Source: DATDOO01 sp035293245 (GTDB lineage Bacteria > Pseudomonadota > Gammaproteobacteria > Methylococcales > Methylococcaceae). Taken from it: a stretch of 5,952 bases of DNA. Shown in pieces: positions 4,462 through 5,952 of this stretch. The notes beneath the pieces were generated by a model that searched no databases, was not told the origin of the DNA, and was given only the letters and a program-made list of their open reading frames with translations. The stretch lies in contig DATDOO010000129.1 of NCBI GenBank assembly GCA_035293245.1, positions 1 to 5,952 of the forward strand, in the 5' to 3' direction. The position numbers and the translations under genes are program-made. Each line of letters starts with the position of its first letter. Position 1 is the first letter of the stretch.

Positions 4462-5952
4462 ATGAGCAGCAACCTCGTCATCGTCGAATCGCCCGCCAAG
4501 GCCAAGACCATCGAAAAATACCTGGGCAAGGGCTTCCAGGTTCTCGCCTCGTACGGCCATGTGCGCGATCTGGTACCCAAGGAGGGCGCGGTCGATCCGG
4601 AGCACGACTTCCGGATGCGCTACGAGGTCATCGACAAGAACGCCCGGCATGTCCAGGCCATCGCCAAGGCGGCGAAAGATGCGGACGCCCTCTACCTGGC
4701 CACCGACCCGGACCGCGAGGGCGAGGCCATTTCCTGGCACATCCACGAAATCCTCAAGGAAAAGAAGGTGCTGGGGAAGATGCCGGTGTACCGCGTGGTG
4801 TTCCACGAAATCACCAAGCGCGCCGTCAACGAGGCCGTCGCCCACCCGCAAACCCTGTCGGAAGACCTGATCAACGCCCAGCAGGCGCGGCGCGCCCTGG
4901 ACTACCTGGTCGGCTTCAACCTCTCGCCCCTGCTGTGGAAGAAGATCCGCCGCGGCCTGTCCGCCGGACGGGTGCAGAGCCCGGCGCTGCGCATGATCGT
5001 GGAGCGCGAACTGGAAATCGAGCGCTTCGTGAGCCGGGAATACTGGAGCATCGATGCCCTCAGCAAAGCGCAGAAGCAGGAATTCCGCGCCCGCCTGACC
5101 CACTTCGCCGGCGAAAAACAGGAGCAGTTCACCGTCACCGGCGAAGCCCAGGCTCATGGCATGCGCGACGCGCTGCTGAAAGCCGCCGCAGGGAAATTGA
5201 CGGTCGAAAAGGTCGAAAAGAAGCAGCGCAAGCGCAATCCGGCGCCGCCCTTCACCACCTCGACCCTGCAACAGGAAGCGGCGCGCAAGCTCGGCTTCAC
5301 CACCCGCCGCACCATGAGCGTCGCCCAGCAACTGTACGAGGGCATTGATCTGGGTGGCGAGACGGTGGGCCTGATCACTTACATGCGCACCGACTCCACC
5401 AATCTGGCCGCCGAGGCTGTGGCGGAACTGCGCGAACTGATCGCCAAACGTTTCGGCAAGGACAACGTCCCCGACGCGCCGCGCGTTTACAAAACCAAGT
5501 CCAAGAACGCCCAGGAAGCCCACGAGGCCATCCGCCCCACCTCCGCCTTCCGCGTGCCGGAAGAAGTCAAGGCGCACCTGACGCCCGACCAGTTCAAGCT
5601 CTACAACCTGGTGTGGAAGCGCAGCGTCGCCTGCCAGATGGTCCACGCCACCATCAACACCGTTGCCGCCGACCTCACCTGCGGCGAAGGCCACGTGTTC
5701 CGCGCCACCGGTTCGACCATCGCCCATCCCGGCTTCATGGCCGTGTATCTGGAAGGCCGCGACGACGCCGCCGCGGACGACGACGAGGAAAGCGCCCTGC
5801 CGCCCCTGAAGGAAGGCGAGACGGTGCAACTGCTCGACGTGCTGGCGGACCAGCACTTCACCGAGCCGCCGCCGCGCTACACCGAGGCCAGCCTGGTCAA
5901 GGCCCTGGAGGAATACGGCATCGGCCGTCCCTCCACCTACGCCTCGATCATC
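4462..5952 (+). CDS. topA: DNA topoisomerase I, N-terminal 497 residues (runs off right edge)
   Basis: A type IA topoisomerase that relaxes negative supercoils by nicking one strand through a 5'-phosphotyrosine. The start MSSNLVIVESPAKAKTIEKYL is typical. The Toprim domain (about 1–125) has E9 and LATDPDREGEAISWH with D82, D84 and E86 for metal binding. QQARRALDYLVGFNLSPLLW and GLSAGRVQSPALRMIVERE follow (about 140–185), then PPFTTSTLQQEAARKLGFT (262–280). The active-site block is GLITYMRTDS with Tyr307 and Arg309. QEAHEAIRPT is near 353–362, and the window ends in EEYGIGRPSTYASII. The E. coli enzyme is about 865 residues, so the end of the core and any C-terminal zinc fingers are outside. 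The ATG at 4462 has only a weak Shine-Dalgarno-like stretch upstream. Identification is firm. Confidence 0.97.
   Translation, partial: MSSNLVIVESPAKAKTIEKYLGKGFQVLASYGHVRDLVPKEGAVDPEHDFRMRYEVIDKNARHVQAIAKAAKDADALYLATDPDREGEAISWHIHEILKEKKVLGKMPVYRVVFHEITKRAVNEAVAHPQTLSEDLINAQQARRALDYLVGFNLSPLLWKKIRRGLSAGRVQSPALRMIVERELEIERFVSREYWSIDALSKAQKQEFRARLTHFAGEKQEQFTVTGEAQAHGMRDALLKAAAGKLTVEKVEKKQRKRNPAPPFTTSTLQQEAARKLGFTTRRTMSVAQQLYEGIDLGGETVGLITYMRTDSTNLAAEAVAELRELIAKRFGKDNVPDAPRVYKTKSKNAQEAHEAIRPTSAFRVPEEVKAHLTPDQFKLYNLVWKRSVACQMVHATINTVAADLTCGEGHVFRATGSTIAHPGFMAVYLEGRDDAAADDDEESALPPLKEGETVQLLDVLADQHFTEPPPRYTEASLVKALEEYGIGRPSTYASII

Noticed and set aside
4315..5856. 513-codon open frame on the minus strand opposite topA
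   Set aside because: It lies opposite a frame with all topoisomerase I motifs. Long antisense frames are expected in GC-rich genes, and its product shows no recognisable domain.

Overview
The window looks like chromosome of a GC-rich betaproteobacterium. The gene order is fmt–def on the minus strand, then a divergent LysM gene–dprA–smg–topA series on the plus strand. I recognise this as a betaproteobacterial housekeeping arrangement from family knowledge; the genus cannot be fixed from the sequence alone. The proteins look intact and the coding style is even throughout, so there is no sign of a foreign island. The unusual material lies between the genes, where two separate palindromic repeat systems sit at gene junctions.

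Minus-strand arm (1–1355): def (peptide deformylase) is read leftward and followed by fmt (methionyl-tRNA formyltransferase), which runs off the left edge. The two enzymes add and remove the N-formyl group of initiator methionine and are commonly adjacent. Here about 260 bases separate them, filled with nested inverted repeats: two inverted copies of a 40-base hairpin unit, a GC hairpin, CCCTC-type ends, and a 12-bp inverted repeat that includes the def stop codon. A possible 55-codon leader ORF with a good Shine-Dalgarno runs through this repeat DNA and overlaps the fmt start as ATGA.

Divergent spacer (1356–1498): an AT-richer island that must hold the promoters for def and for the plus-strand series.

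Plus-strand arm (1499–5952): an exported LysM-domain protein, dprA (protects incoming DNA and loads RecA during natural transformation), smg (DUF494, unknown role) and topA (DNA topoisomerase I, cut off at the right edge inside the core). dprA and smg abut or overlap and smg–topA are close, so a single transcript is likely, possibly with an extra promoter before topA.

The most notable observation is at the LysM–dprA junction. A MITE-like palindromic element of about 144 bp (2606–2749), flanked by TAA on both sides, sits exactly between the LysM stop codon and dprA. The expected dprA start position, correctly spaced after AAAGG, now reads ATA. The element itself supplies a GGAG and a TTG start in frame with dprA. 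A small repeat therefore appears to have taken over translation initiation of a competence gene and added about 29 residues to it.
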